The position numbers were made by a program, and so were the translations under genes. Under the pieces are notes generated by a model, which made no database searches, was not told where the DNA came from, and saw only the letters and a list, made by a program, of their open reading frames with translations. A stretch of DNA of 64,000 nt from Sacculina carcini (Eukaryota; Arthropoda; Thecostraca; Sacculinidae), in the NCBI GenBank assembly GCA_916048095.2, contig OU696586.1, forward strand, positions 6,521,249 to 6,585,248, read 5' to 3'. Of this stretch, positions 52,935 through 64,000 are shown piece by piece; the stretch's first letter is position 1; every line of letters starts with the position of its first letter.

Positions 52935-53644
52935 TTTTGTTCTCCACAATCTCCACGAATTATGTAGCTTCTGAAATGTCGTGTATGGTTCAAATCAACA
53001 TTTATGGTACTGTTTTTGAGAATAGTAATAATTACAACAATAACCTGCAACATATACAATCACTGGATGATGAGAACGTGAAATATCAGCGTCACATATA
53101 CCAAAGATGACACGTTCAGTAACATCTTTAAAAATTTAACGAAATTATTCCGCGGAACACGTGAAATATTTCAAATCAATATTGCCTGAAGTTTTGAAAT
53201 CAATATTGCCTGATGAAATCAATATAAGTGAATATTATTCGATGTGATAATGCACGACAATCCCAACTCATTGGTACAATACTTCGTGATCTCACAGAGC
53301 GCATATGTTGTGTGATATGTGATGTGTGATACACAGCCAAAATGTCTTTAGTCAAACCGACCATATTCCTGTCTGACATTCATCCATCCTACCATCTCAC
53401 TAAACGCTCCAAAAACAAATGACTGGCATCCATAGCTGAATCAGTCAGATGATAATAAGCATTTCTCAACCTGGAGTCTTTGTACGGTGTCATAACATTA
53501 CAAATAGTCCACCCCCGCAAAATTATTTAAATAAAATGAGCAGTATCTTCAGAGAAACCAGGATTATTTTTTGCACCCAATGATCTTAGAGCCAACACCG
53601 CAAAATCACTCTTAACATTCAGCACAAGTTTAACATTTTGTCCA
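52935..53644 (-). mobile_element. P-superfamily transposon fragment, copy (ii)
   Basis: Diverged copy of 6780-7465 in the same orientation: CTGTTTTTGAGAA.., GCGTCACATATACC.., TCACAGAGCGCATATG.., and the LEHFMRWLD-coding part in degraded form. It has no terminal repeats of its own. It abuts the end of Gypsy H. Confidence 0.7.
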
Positions 53645-53761
53645 ATAGGAGATTTAAGTCTAATTTTAAGTTTAACATTTTGAACAATAGCATAACGTCA
53701 CGACCTGCATACAAGCACTGCTGGACACACACTGACTCGTGGTGGGTAGCGTCATCCACGC
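53645..53761. other. Short spacer before P copy (iii)
   Basis: Unassigned. It contains a small repeat of TTTAAGT..TTTAACATTTTG. Confidence 0.4.
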
Positions 53762-53974
53762 CAACGCCACCTAGATAATGTCCGTGCTGTCGTCGAGTTA
53801 GGTTGTGTCTTGTGTTGGTCCCTGTTTGCTTGAGCACCCGTGTTTTCGCGTCCCTGTTTTTGTGCTGGTTTCTCCCACCGGCAGAGGAATTACCCTCCCT
53901 GTCAGGGTGTACCATTGTACTCCGTTGCTCTGCCTTACACATCGCTTCGACACACGGACTCGCCCGCACTCATC

Positions 53975-55102
53975 ATGGCCACTCTGTCTCCACCGACTGA
54001 CCGTACCTGCACATGTGGCGAGCTCCTCAACTCTGCCTCGCACATTCACTGTGAGGGATGCGGGAGCTACTTCCACCTCACATGCGCTGCCTTGTCTACT
54101 CCGGCGTATAACGCAATACGAAAACACAAGCTGTTTTGGATCTGCGTGACTTGCAAGTCTGACTACGTTTCGTCGCGCTGCGCGCCACTGGCAGTTGAGA
54201 AAATTACCGAAGTTATCGACTCTCGCCTCGCCAAAATGAAGGAGGAACTCACCGACGACCTCAGATCTGTGCACGCTTCTGTGTGTGCTTCCTTGTCGGT
54301 CTCTCAAGTGAACGACTCGCAAAACAAGGAGGAAGGCGTGCACTTGTACCCTCTGGTTGTGAAGCAAAAGGGCGCCGGATCTGTGAAGATGGATGACGTG
54401 AAGAGTCGCCTGAAAGCAGTCCCAGTTGCTAAATCCCGCCAAACAAAGACCGGTGGCTTAGTTTTGCACTGCTCGACTGCACACGCCAGAACCGAGGCTG
54501 AGATTGCCCTCAACAACTTGGACAATGTCGAAGTATCGGTCCTGGGCCAGGCGTCAATTCTCCCCAAAATCACTGTGGCCAACATCCCACCACTGTCTTC
54601 GCCTGATCATCTACTGAGCTCTTTGAAAATGAAAAACCCCGGCTTGGCTTCAGTTCCTGATTCGCAAATGAAACTGTTTTTCATTTCAAAACCTAAGTAT
54701 GGTCGTTCGCATGCCGTTCTGGGTGTTTCTCCAGAGGTTCGACGGGCCACCAAAACTGCCGGAGATCGCCTGTTCGTGGATTTGCGCAGCTGCGCTGTCT
54801 ATGATCATTTCTGGGTAGCGCGCTGCTCACACTGCTGCGGCCTCGGTCACAAGAAAAACCACTGTGTCCCCTCCAATGCCATCACATGCGGCCACTGTGC
54901 TGGGGCACACCATTCTTCGCAATGTCCGGATAAGACTAAAAAATATTGCGCCAATTGTGTAAGACACGGTCGCCCCGCCAATCACTCATCGTTTTCGCCT
55001 CAGTGTCCCTCCTTCGTGGCCGTGAAAAATTCGATCCGACAGCGCACCATTGTAGCTCCTCCAGCCCAGTCTCCTACTCTTTCCCATTGTTCTTCTGCGT
55101 GA
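53975..55102 (+). CDS. LINE F ORF1: PHD finger and zinc-knuckle protein
   Basis: 375 residues from MATLSPPTDRT. A PHD finger spans residues ~8-57 (CTCGELLNSASHIHCEGC, then YFHLTC, then FWICVTC; C4HC3 spacing). A coiled-coil-like stretch follows (~75-110), then an RRM-like middle (~135-250). The C-terminal knuckles are CSHCCGLGHKKNHC (~288-301), CGHCAGAHHSSQC and CANCVRH. PHD-bearing ORF1s are known in CR1/L2-type LINEs, where ORF1 binds the element RNA. The frame is open further upstream to 53840, but ATG 53975 gives the natural start. It ends 126 nt before the ORF2 frame. Confidence 0.88.
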   Translation: MATLSPPTDRTCTCGELLNSASHIHCEGCGSYFHLTCAALSTPAYNAIRKHKLFWICVTCKSDYVSSRCAPLAVEKITEVIDSRLAKMKEELTDDLRSVHASVCASLSVSQVNDSQNKEEGVHLYPLVVKQKGAGSVKMDDVKSRLKAVPVAKSRQTKTGGLVLHCSTAHARTEAEIALNNLDNVEVSVLGQASILPKITVANIPPLSSPDHLLSSLKMKNPGLASVPDSQMKLFFISKPKYGRSHAVLGVSPEVRRATKTAGDRLFVDLRSCAVYDHFWVARCSHCCGLGHKKNHCVPSNAITCGHCAGAHHSSQCPDKTKKYCANCVRHGRPANHSSFSPQCPSFVAVKNSIRQRTIVAPPAQSPTLSHCSSA

Positions 55103-55228
55103 CTCCCTACAGCCCATTCTTCCTCCTCATCCATCAAGCACCCGAATAGCTCATTTCCTCATCACGACTCTTCTCAACGTCTTCCCTCTCATAACTCTCT
55201 TCCTTTTAATAAGCACATTTTTCTTGGT

Positions 55229-58021
55229 TTGTTCAATACCAGATCGGCCCGTAACAAATCCTTGTATATATCTTATGCACTACTCTCCAATCAACTTTCT
55301 CTCTTGTTCTTAACCGAGAGATGGCTCCTGGAGAGCGACGTTCCCACGTTTAGAGCTCATCTTCCCCCGTCTTTCAATTTCTTCCATGCCTGTCGATCTC
55401 TTTCTTCATCATTGAAACCTTCGGGCGGTGGAGTTGGCGTCATTTTCAAAGCCTCGCTTTCCCTCTCCACCCTCACAGAATTCAATTTTACATCTCCTGC
55501 TGTCGAATTTTTAGTACTTTGTCTGTCTCTAACAGCAATTCCCACCCTGGGTATTATAGTGGTATACCGTCATATTAATTCTGGTACCGCCTCACTCTTC
55601 CTGTCTGACTTTGACGAATTCATCTCACTACTTTCCCAACATTTCTCTGATAACTATATTCTGCTAGGCGACTTCAACATCTGGGTTGATTGCCCTTCGT
55701 CTCAAACTCTCATACGTGATTTTAATTCTCTGCTCGACTCTTGGGATCTTCTCGTCTTGAACTCAGGTGCTATCCATACTTCTGGTCATACGCTGGATCT
55801 CATTATTTCCACTCCGACGTCTTCGAAACTCATTTCCCCAGACCTACTCACCCACCCCCAGATCCTCTCTTTTCTGACCATAGCCTTATCACATTCCAAC
55901 TTTCTTCCCCTCGTTCTCCCAAATCTTCCTCTAGGGTTATTCTTTCACGCAACTACAATAATTTCAATTCTTATCACTTCTCTCTTGTCGAACGCTTCCT
56001 ATCTCATCTTAGTTATGTTTTCCTCAGTCCTCTATCACTCCCAAACTTCATCTCAGATTGCCTCTCAAATATAAATGATCTTATATTTCCACTCCGTGAA
56101 ATCAAAGTTATCTGCGAATCTCCACCCCCTCCTTGGTGGTCCTCAGATCTGCGCCTCCTGCGCTCCAAACGTCGTCGTACGGGAGCGTCTCTGGAGGCGC
56201 TTTCGCTCTCCATCGTCCTGGTCAACCTTTTGCTCGGCTCGAAATTCCTTCCTCACCTCTCTTGCTTCCGCCAAGTCCATTTATTTCACCTCTCACCTAT
56301 CCTCACTGGGAAAGGGTTCGCACTCTCGGTGGTCCACTCTGAAATCAATAACTGGTAGTGCCTCCCGGAGTCCAATTATGATTTCAGCTGATCAATTCTC
56401 CTCTTTTTTCACTCAAAAAATTTATACAATACTCTCAAATATTCCAAAAAGTCATTTTCCTCTATCATTTCCTACCTCCTCAAATTCAATCTCGGCCTTC
56501 GTACCAATTTCTCCCTATAAAACATCTCGTTTTCTCCTCAAACTCCGCAACAAAAGAAGCCCCTCGGATCCTATTAATTTTTCCGCTCTCTCTGATTCGA
56601 TCCTCCTCCTTGCTCCCATTCTCACCCATATGGTTAATTCCTCCTTTCTTCATCGTCAATTTCTAGCTTCTAAGCATGCTATAATCACACCCATCCTGAA
56701 GAAGCCTAATGTTGATCCTGCCATTCCCTCCAACTATCGTCCTATATCTATGCTTACGCTTCCTTCTAAACTTTTTGAACACGCTATCCTTGAACAACTT
56801 CGTCCGATTATTATTCCGGTCCTTGATCCTTGTCAATCAGGCTTTATGTCAAATCATTCAACTGAAACTCTCCTTATTCGCCTCACTAATGAAATTGTTT
56901 CCAACTTTTCCTTCGGCAAATCTGTTCTGCTAATATCATTAGATTTTTCATCTGCCTTTGATCTCGTCAATCATTCCATTCTTTGTGAAGATCTCGCCCA
57001 TATTGGCCTTTCTTCCTCAGCTCTTTTTCTTGTCTCTTCCTACCTTCATAAACGTTCCTTTTCTGTCCGCTGTAATTTCCGGATGTCTGCCAATGTTCCG
57101 TTGACTTCTGGCGTCCCACAGGGTTCTCTCCTGGGACCACTCCTTTTCAACCTCTACGTCTCGTCCCTTTGTTCTGTCCTCAGAGAATACCCTATTTCCT
57201 TTCACATCTATGCTGACGATGTACAAATTTACTTTCCCCTATCTTTACATAATTCTACTTTGGTATCTAAACTTCTTTCCCATATTTCGTCATGGGCTGC
57301 CTCCAGATACCTCCTTCTTAATCACGACAAAACTGTCTACTTAGCTTTTCATCCTCCAAGGATAACCCCTACCACTGTCTCCTTGCCTCTAGCTTCTCAA
57401 ATTCGCAACCTTGGCATCACATTTGATCCGACAATATCATTTTCTCAAGACTTTTCTCAACTCACTTGCTCTTGCCGCTTCATTCTGAGAAAATTGTATC
57501 CCATACGTTCTCTTTTTGACGAATCTTCGGCTGTTCTTCTCGTCAATTCTTACATTTTCACTCGCCTAGATTACTATAACTCCTTGTTTTTTCACCTTCC
57601 CCTCAAAAGTATCCGCCATCTACAATCCATTATCAACCTTGCCTGTCGCTTCGTTCTCAAACTTCCTCCCAAAACGCCAACTTCAGCTCACCTTCACCGC
57701 CTTGGTTGGCTCACTGCTCATTTCCGAATTCGCTACAAAATTTGCTGTTTGGTGTATAAAATCCTTCACTGCCCTTCACCCCCGTCCTATCTACGCTCAC
57801 TACTTCTGGTTCAAGAGAGTACTTCTGGTTCACGTCGCCATCCTACTCCTCTAATCTGTCCCCCTGCGTTGAACCAATCCACTTGGTCTTCGAAATCTTT
57901 TTTTTCTGCACCCCGCATTTATAATTCACTTTCTCCTCGCCTCCTCCGAATGAAATCCTACTCATCTTTCTCCTCTGAACTGCACAAACATTTCCTTTAT
58001 TTGGCCTCAGAGTCTTCTTAA
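55229..58021 (+). pseudogene. LINE F ORF2: endonuclease and reverse transcriptase, frameshifted
   Basis: Endonuclease: NTRSARNKSLYIS, FLTERWLLESD, GGGVGVIFKAS, IIVVYRHINSG, LLGDFNIWVD, then SDHSLITF. RT: HAIITPILKKPNVD, SNYRPISMLTLPSKLFE, QSGFMSNHSTETLLI, LISLDFSSAFDLVNH, SGVPQGSLLGPLLFN and catalytic HIYADDVQIYF (about residue 660). The reading frame leaves the main one near 55850 and returns near 56190. The intervening ~110 residues (SDHSLITFQL..RLLRSKRRR) are in another frame, and the main frame meets TAA at 56072-56074. These look like two compensating indels. The RT part from 56195 to the stop at 58021 is otherwise open. Confidence 0.88.
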
Positions 58022-59929
58022 GTTTACTTGTTCGCAATGTTATAATTGATTTATTCTTCCTATTGATATTGATTGAATCCGTTTTTTCCTTTTATTTAAT
58101 GATTTATCTCTTTTTTGCACATTTAGTTACATATTGCGGACTCATAATTGCTACATGTTTTTGTTTCTGTTCTGCGCTGCATGTTTCTACTTCACCCAAC
58201 CTGCGCAGTTGACCCAATTTCCCACTTGCTCCAGTATTATTTTGCGTGTCGCGCGCTTGTTACTATTGTGTGCGCTATATTAAATATATGTTTGTTGTTG
58301 TTGTTGTTTCACGAAAGTATGACGTCATCGGTTCCAGTGATTAACTTGTACGGGCGATACGCGTTTCTATGTGTTAATGCGGGTGTTTGACTGGCATTCC
58401 GGTTCAACTGACTTGAAAAATCATGTGCCCAACATACAAAGCTTCAAACACAATTGCAAATGGAATAACTGAATATATTATAAAACCACAAAGGCATGAA
58501 AAAAGTCACAACACAACCATGCAACCACTATACACGAGACAATGTGGAACGTTTCCGCTTCAATTTCTCTCTAATTAAATGTAGATGAATGTCTGTCACA
58601 ACAATTATTGTTCAGAAGAACATTTGAAGCGGTGCACACACTTTTTGTAAATTACGATGTTGAGAACAGTACAAGAAGTCAAGCATAACACCGCAATCAC
58701 TCAGTTTTTCTAGAGCATGAAACCTATCTATTGCTCGCTGGTTTCCAACAATACTCAATTTATCATACTTAGTATACTTCTGCACAGTTAAAACCAAAGC
58801 AAAACAATATTATCAACATCACTATAATATAGCAGACTTCGGCGACCAATTTCTCTCGAATACGAAATTTTTCGGATGACATGGTTTCACTTCGCGCAGC
58901 CAAAATGTTTTACATGAATGACAATCCTGTTTTTGAGAAAATACAACAATAACCCGCAATATATACGATCACTGGATGATGGGAATATGAAATACCAGCG
59001 TCACATATACGAAAGATGAGACGTTCAGCAATATCTTTGAAATATCACGAAAATATTCCGCAGAACACGTAAAATGTTTCAAGTCAATAGTGCATGATGT
59101 GATTAAATCAATATTGCCTGATGAAATCAATAAAAATAAATATTATTCGATTTGATAATTTGCAATCACAAATCCTTCATACATTACTTCGTTATCTCAC
59201 AGAGCGCATATGTTGTGTGATACACAGCCAAAACGTCTCTAGTCAAACTGAACATATTCCCGTCTGACATCCATCAATCCAACCATCTCATGAAATGCTC
59301 TAAAAACAAAGGCCTGATACCCATAGCTGAATCAGTCAACGGATGAGAATAAGCATTTCTCAACCTGGAGTCATTATACGGTGTCATTACATTACGAATA
59401 GTCCACCAACGCAATATTATTTAAATAAAATGAGCAGTATCTTAATATAAATCAGGATTATTTGTAGCACCCAATGATCTTAGAGCCAACACCGCGAATT
59501 AACTCTCAACATTCAGCACAAGTTTAACATTTTGTCCTTCAATACTCGACGGACGAACAGCTTTGAGCGACAATGATCAATAAATTCGAGCATGACTACA
59601 CTGGATTCTGTGTCTATTCTCCATAAAGCACAAACAATTTGAAACAATACCTGATTTAAGCGTGATTCACACAATCTCTATGATGCTAATATGATTGAAG
59701 ATGTTCCGGTGTGCTTGGATATTTCCATGACACGCTATATAGTAATTCAAGCTTTTCTGGGAATGAGAACATGCTGAATTTCGACTATCGGTCGTCATTC
59801 CTTTTTGCACCCCGGAACACAGCTTCAGGAATTTCCTGATAATACATCATAATGAACACAAACAAGAAAGCATCACTATATCTGTGATAAACTATACGTT
59901 TCATACTACCCGTAGTTATTTATTATGAT

Positions 59930-60496
59930 TGTGGCGCACCCCTTGTGCGTTGAATACAAAACACCAGACTTGGTACACAACTTGGTATTGTTTCGTGATC
60001 GTTCTTGTTGTTGTTGTTGTTGTTGTTGTTGGTCCAAACTGAAATTGAACAAAAGGTGGAACCTCGATTAAGCCTAGACAAACCTCAAATTAAACCCATA
60101 TACTAACCAAATTAGTAAATATCCACAAACGAGACAACTCACATAACAAACGAGACAAATCACATAACAAACGAGACAAATCAAACACATAACATCAAAC
60201 AACTCACGATTTCTGGCGTTCTCTAGGATGTCAATATCCCACAAATTCTCTACGATCTCCAATATCTCAAATTCTCTAGGATCTCCAATATCTCACAAAT
60301 TCTCGAAGGTATAACTCTCAGGTGTTAGCTCTCCACGGTTCAAACAGTGAAAAGGAAGACGCCAAGCGGCGCTGCCGTTGGTGTATACAATCTCAACGTT
60401 GCAACAATGCCTTTGGTATATACAAACAAAGAAAAACAACGTACAGCTAAATTCTAACGAAAATTAAGATGCTAAATAATTTCTGTGGGTGTAACA
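59930..60496 (-). repeat. BEL/Pao 3' LTR
   Basis: 567 bp, TGTTACACCC..GGTGCGCCACA on the minus strand. Inside are a (TTG)n run (about 60004-60031), three ~20-bp AACAAACGAGACAA units (60120-60182) and repeated TCTAGGATCTCCAATATCTC units (about 60222-60300). The second LTR is not in the window, so this is judged from ends and the polypurine tract only. Confidence 0.65.
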
Positions 60497-61385
60497 CCCC
60501 GCCCGCCGTGCGAACAGCACTTCCATTATCGTTACACCCTTAGGTTTCGATGCAACTCACGAAAATATAAACGAGCAATACAAAATACACTAGCAAACCC
60601 AACCAAAGCATAGCACACTCGTGTAGTGTTTCGAGAAGAACGAGCAATATCAATTCACAACATTTCCCGCGAACAAGATTAAACGACCATCACAGGACAA
60701 ACGAACATTACGGACATACTGAGTAGTAATATCCACCGGCGATCATACACTCAAAACAAATAATGACAAAGTGAAACAAACATCGACCAATTAACTGATT
60801 GATATACAGAAAACATTCAATGAACATTCAGCATATGCACATGTTCACCGAGCGCAGTATCAATTTGACAAATTGTCATGACAGGATATGCATTGTATAA
60901 CATGCGCGCGTAAACACAAACATACAAACACGAAGTTCAGCACACGTCGATTAGTGAATGAAACAATGCGACGACAAACGATTATAGTCACCTATCGGCA
61001 TAAACCTGCTCAGTAGTCGACTATAGATGGCGCTATTTAATCGCACACAATTCGAATGTCCAAATTACATCATACATGCAAGCACCAGATATCAGCAGGC
61101 TTACAAAGAATCATACAATACAGGTAGGCGCGCAGACATGAACATATATTCAAATGAAGAGCACGCACGCGAGACGCCTCACAGTTTCCACCACCGACCA
61201 ATCAATCGGAATCGGACACTACAACACAGGTTAAAATTTAAGCAGGCGATGAATGACGCTAGCGCACAGACAAATGTACATAAACTCATACAACACAGTG
61301 GTATCAATGGGAAATCATATTCATACAACACCTTCTAATATACACAATTTCGTAATTGGCCTCCGATAAGTACCCGCAGCTGTCC
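60497..61385. other. Non-coding stretch between RT remains and BEL LTR
   Basis: AT-rich with CACAAACATAC-type words. I see no recognisable RNase H or integrase coding here. Short open frames (such as 61027-61338) match nothing I know. Confidence 0.5.
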
Positions 61386-62197
61386 TCACCATAACAGATC
61401 GAACCAAGTCATCCGCAATTCTACAATCGAGCTGCTGGTATCGTTCCCTTGGAACCATAAAAACCTGAGAACATCTCTATCTTCAACTGGCACTTTCACC
61501 TGGTGAAACATCGCCTCTATATCAGCAGTGAATGCTACCGCTCTTTCACGAAAACGCAGTAGCACACCTATGAGTTTATTCGCCAAATCAGGACCTTGGT
61601 GCACATAATCATTCAAGGAACATCTACCGAACGCCGCAGCGCAATCGAAAACAATTCTGACTTTACCAGGTTTCCTCGGATTGATGACAGCATGATGTGG
61701 CAGGTACCACACCTTCCCATCATCTCTGCTCAGTTCCAACTCAGGTACTCGTTCGGCATATCCCTTTTCAATCATCTTATCTATTTCATCGGTATACTTG
61801 AGTTTCATGTCGTTGTCCTTCTCTAAACGTTTCCCCAAAGATATCAAACGCCTTTCGGTTAAAGCACGGTTGTTGGGTAGCGACGGTGATTCGGATTTGA
61901 ATGGAATCTTGATAGTATAATGACCATCATCAATCATACTGGAGCTTTCCCACATCTGCAAAACCTTTCTGTCACCGCCCAGCCCAATGTGGTGTGAATA
62001 GCGAATGGTTCTCCTGGTTTGCCTACCCTGGTCTCCTTAGGTATGAATAGATCAGAACAATCCTGACCAATGATCAATTCAACATCCCCAACCCGGACCT
62101 CTGGAAGCTCAATTTCTCTTATATGTGACCATTTCTTTACATCGAACCTAGTGGCCAACCCTGACAAATCTATATTGAGTGTTGGACGCACCGTCAC
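61386..62197 (-). pseudogene. BEL/Pao protease end and reverse transcriptase start
   Basis: DLFIPKETRVGKPGEPFAIH and TTLGWAV are typical of the BEL protease-RT linker. The RT then shows NPRKPGKVRIVFDCAA and FTADIEAMFHQVKVPVEDRD..LRFLW, the BEL version of the first catalytic Asp region. Part of a broken element. Confidence 0.85.
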
Positions 62198-62209
62198 CTG
62201 TGGAATATT

Positions 62210-63883
62210 TTAACTATCCATGGTATCGTGAACATCGGTAATAGACAACGAAGTGACCTTGACATCGAGCGAAACGTTTGCTTCAGCAATCGTTGTGAGC
62301 TCTATACGATGGCTAGAGCCCGATGCTCCCAACCTCTCACATAAACTCTCACTGCAATATGTGGAATTTGAGCCTGAGTCTAGCAGAGCATACGTATCAA
62401 TGTATCTTAACGAACCACCAGATCTGACTCTGACAGGAACAATCGGCAGTGCTAACTTCATATTCTGACTAGATGCGAAATGACTAGACCTAGTTGACAC
62501 TTTCGGAATAGTTTCAAGTTGAGACTGCTCAGTATTCTTTGTTGGCAAGTGTAGATATTGACTATGAGCTTTACCACAGCCATCTACAGGACATGAGAAA
62601 TCCTTTGAACAGCTCTCGCCCTTGTGGCCGTGCGAAAAACAGATCGAACAAAGTCCCTTCGATTTCACTACATTCCATCTCTCTTTAATCGACATATTCT
62701 TGAAGCGTGTACATTTCAGAATGTAGTGCTGCTGATCACAACATGGACATTTGCTGGAATCTCTATCGAAATGCAGTACAAAGGCGTGTGCTCCACCGCA
62801 TTTGCTACACTTATCATTGGATTTGCACTCTTTAGCGTAGTGCCCGCTCTTCAGACATATCATACACAGGTTTCTATTTCGAATCAAAGTATGACGCTTA
62901 GTGACATCAGTTTCCAGCAACAGTGGACACCTTTTGGTCGAATGAGACCCATTACAAATGTTACACTTACTCTCATCTTTGCTATCAGCTTGTGTGTACC
63001 AGCTCACGCCACTTGTCTGGTTCTCTCTGACCGGCTCACGTCTGATTTTCTCTGACTTGCTGTTTAGGTCCCTGATTTTGACAGCCTGCAACGAAGTTAT
63101 CGGATCACAAGCAAGTCGGACTTCTGTCTGCAAGAACTCACAAAACTGGTGAAAGGAGGGATACATGTGACCCTTTTGTGAATTTTGTGAAGAGATTCGC
63201 CAATCATCTACCACCACTGCCCACTTCTGAACAATGTTATCAAGAAGCTTTCGCAGTAATCGCTGGTTCTCTCGGGGGTCATCTAGGTACCGCAGCGCCG
63301 GTACGGCAAATGATAGACTGAGACAGTAATGTAAAAAATCGGAAAATTTGGCCAGCGCCTTGCCATTATGGGCCGCTACAGCAGGCCACTGATATAGTTT
63401 GTTCCTTAGAATATTGAAAGTGGTGAGTTGGTCCCCATACCTGTCCTGGAGAATCGCCTTGACCCTCCTATAAGAATCTCCTGTTCTCACCAAAAGAAAC
63501 CCTTTAACGGCATCCAGGGCTTCACCAGAGGTATATCTCTTTAAATAATACAAACAGTCACATTCCGGGACGCGGGATTCTACAAAGGTATCAAACGATT
63601 ACATCCAAATGACAAATTGGAGAGGATATCCACTGAAAATATCTGGTTCTTGAGGAGGCAATCTAGTCTTGCTGTGCTTGTCTGTCAGCAGATCAGCCAG
63701 TCTATCCAAGACCGAGGCTACTGAGGACACCCCATTCTCCTCATTAAGCTGGATCGAGGGGCGATCCACTGGCTCAGTTGATATAACCGGTAAATATCGA
63801 TGCCCGAGCGGTGATGAATCAGCGTTCTGCCCTGAAGGGACTGCTTCGGGTATGGGCCCAGATATACTAGCGTTTGCGACCAT
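62210..63883 (-). pseudogene. BEL/Pao gag and protease region
   Basis: N-terminal Gag helices with a LYQWPAVAAHNGKAL-type DUF1759 segment. These are followed by successive Cys/His clusters: CNICNGSHSTKRCP, CMICLKSGHYAKEC, CSKCGGAH and CSICFSHGHKGESC. The A17 protease then shows TYALLDSGSNSTYCSE. This layout is characteristic of BEL/Pao. In the family the knuckles bind element RNA and the protease matures the polyprotein. Broken. Confidence 0.85.
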
Positions 63884-64000
63884 GCTGCGATCCCAACACG
63901 CTCAACTCTGCCATAGTCGCCTTCATTTCACCCTCGATTTTTAAATCTTGCAACTCCATGTTCCTTTCATGTATCTCAATCTGCTTTTCGAATTCTCGTC

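Larger units (their letters stand above)
53777..58306 (+). mobile_element. LINE F: CR1/L2-type non-LTR retrotransposon, nearly full length
   Basis: 4.5 kb with a 5' UTR, ORF1 (PHD finger plus CCHC), ORF2 (endonuclease and RT, no RNase H), and a 3' end CGCTATATTAAATATATG followed by TTG repeats. It is inserted in the left terminal repeat of P copy (iii), with loss of about seven target bases and no clear TSD. It is the same family as LINE E. ORF2 is interrupted, so this copy is probably inactive. Confidence 0.88.
53762..59929 (-). mobile_element. P-superfamily transposon, copy (iii), split by LINE F and cut by a BEL element
   Basis: The left terminal repeat starts CAACGCCACCTAGATA (53762-53777), is interrupted by LINE F, and resumes at 58307 with TTTCACGAAAGTATGACGTC, as in copy (i) at 6211. 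The minus strand at about 59560-59200 encodes the P-type transposase C-terminal motifs (VRPSSIEGQNVKL, ILRWWTIRNVMTPYN, LFLEHFMRWLD), with stops. The right terminus is not present; the LTR of a BEL element begins at 59930. The segment 59580-59929 extends further than copy (i). Confidence 0.72.
59930..64000 (-). mobile_element. BEL/Pao-superfamily LTR element, 3' part, broken, runs off the window
   Basis: Fossil BEL/Pao element on the minus strand. The 3' LTR is 59930-60496, preceded on that strand by a G-rich polypurine tract (GGCGGGCGGGG). Parts seen: Gag (from 63883 down), a large Cys/His-rich region, an A17-type protease, and the start of RT. I see no RNase H or integrase before the LTR. 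The 5' LTR lies beyond the window, so age cannot be judged. It is defective, with several breaks. Confidence 0.85.

Noticed and set aside
53840-53974. N-terminal extension of LINE F ORF1
   Set aside because: The PHD finger starts just after ATG 53975. The upstream 45 residues look like translated 5' UTR.

Overview
The window is eukaryotic and almost certainly animal. It holds two compact nuclear genes for mitochondrial proteins, SDHAF1 and LIPT2. LIPT2 has GT-AG introns. Everything else recognisable is transposable-element sequence: Copia, Gypsy and BEL/Pao LTR fossils, I-type and CR1/L2-type LINEs, tRNA-derived SINEs, and mariner, Tigger, hAT and P-superfamily DNA transposons. I cannot name the species. 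The SDHAF1 stop and the LIPT2 start are 13 nt apart, which would suit an animal with operons and trans-splicing (tunicates are one such group), but that is inference.

The layout is a set of nested insertions that can be unpacked from target-site duplications (TSDs). From 1 to 13681 there is a Tigger relic split by Copia A (185-13205, TSD ATAAT). The left LTR of Copia A is split by Gypsy A (314-4201, TSD CATAC). The Copia A interior carries a P-superfamily element (6190-9000) and a mariner (9075-10385). The host pair SDHAF1 (13880-14122) and LIPT2 (14136-16188, three exons) follows directly.

From 16946 to 48261 there is one Copia element, Copia B (TSD ACTGC). It is opened by Gypsy D (18479-40171, TSD CCCT), a tRNA-Val SINE (41971-42310) and Gypsy C (43429-48044, TSD GTAT). 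The 5' LTR of Gypsy D is itself cut in two by an 11.5-kb unit, here called TIR-X (22868-34398), with perfect 15-bp terminal inverted repeats and a 4-bp TSD (ACGG). An apparently complete I-type LINE, LINE G (34407-39982, TSD CGGTAAG), sits four bases beyond that TSD. The Gypsy D LTRs look identical by eye, so TIR-X and LINE G must be very recent. TIR-X carries inverted 253-bp arms, SINE pieces, a hAT MITE, a truncated LINE and a 12-unit satellite with dimeric higher-order structure. It has no recognisable transposase and is the best candidate here for an undescribed mobile system.

From 48267 to 64000 there is unassigned spacer, a broken Gypsy (Gypsy H), P-superfamily pieces, a CR1/L2-type LINE (LINE F) inserted in a P-type terminal repeat, and the 3' part of a BEL/Pao element that runs off the window. 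Apart from the two host genes, the genes shown here belong to mobile elements and work only in their own copying.
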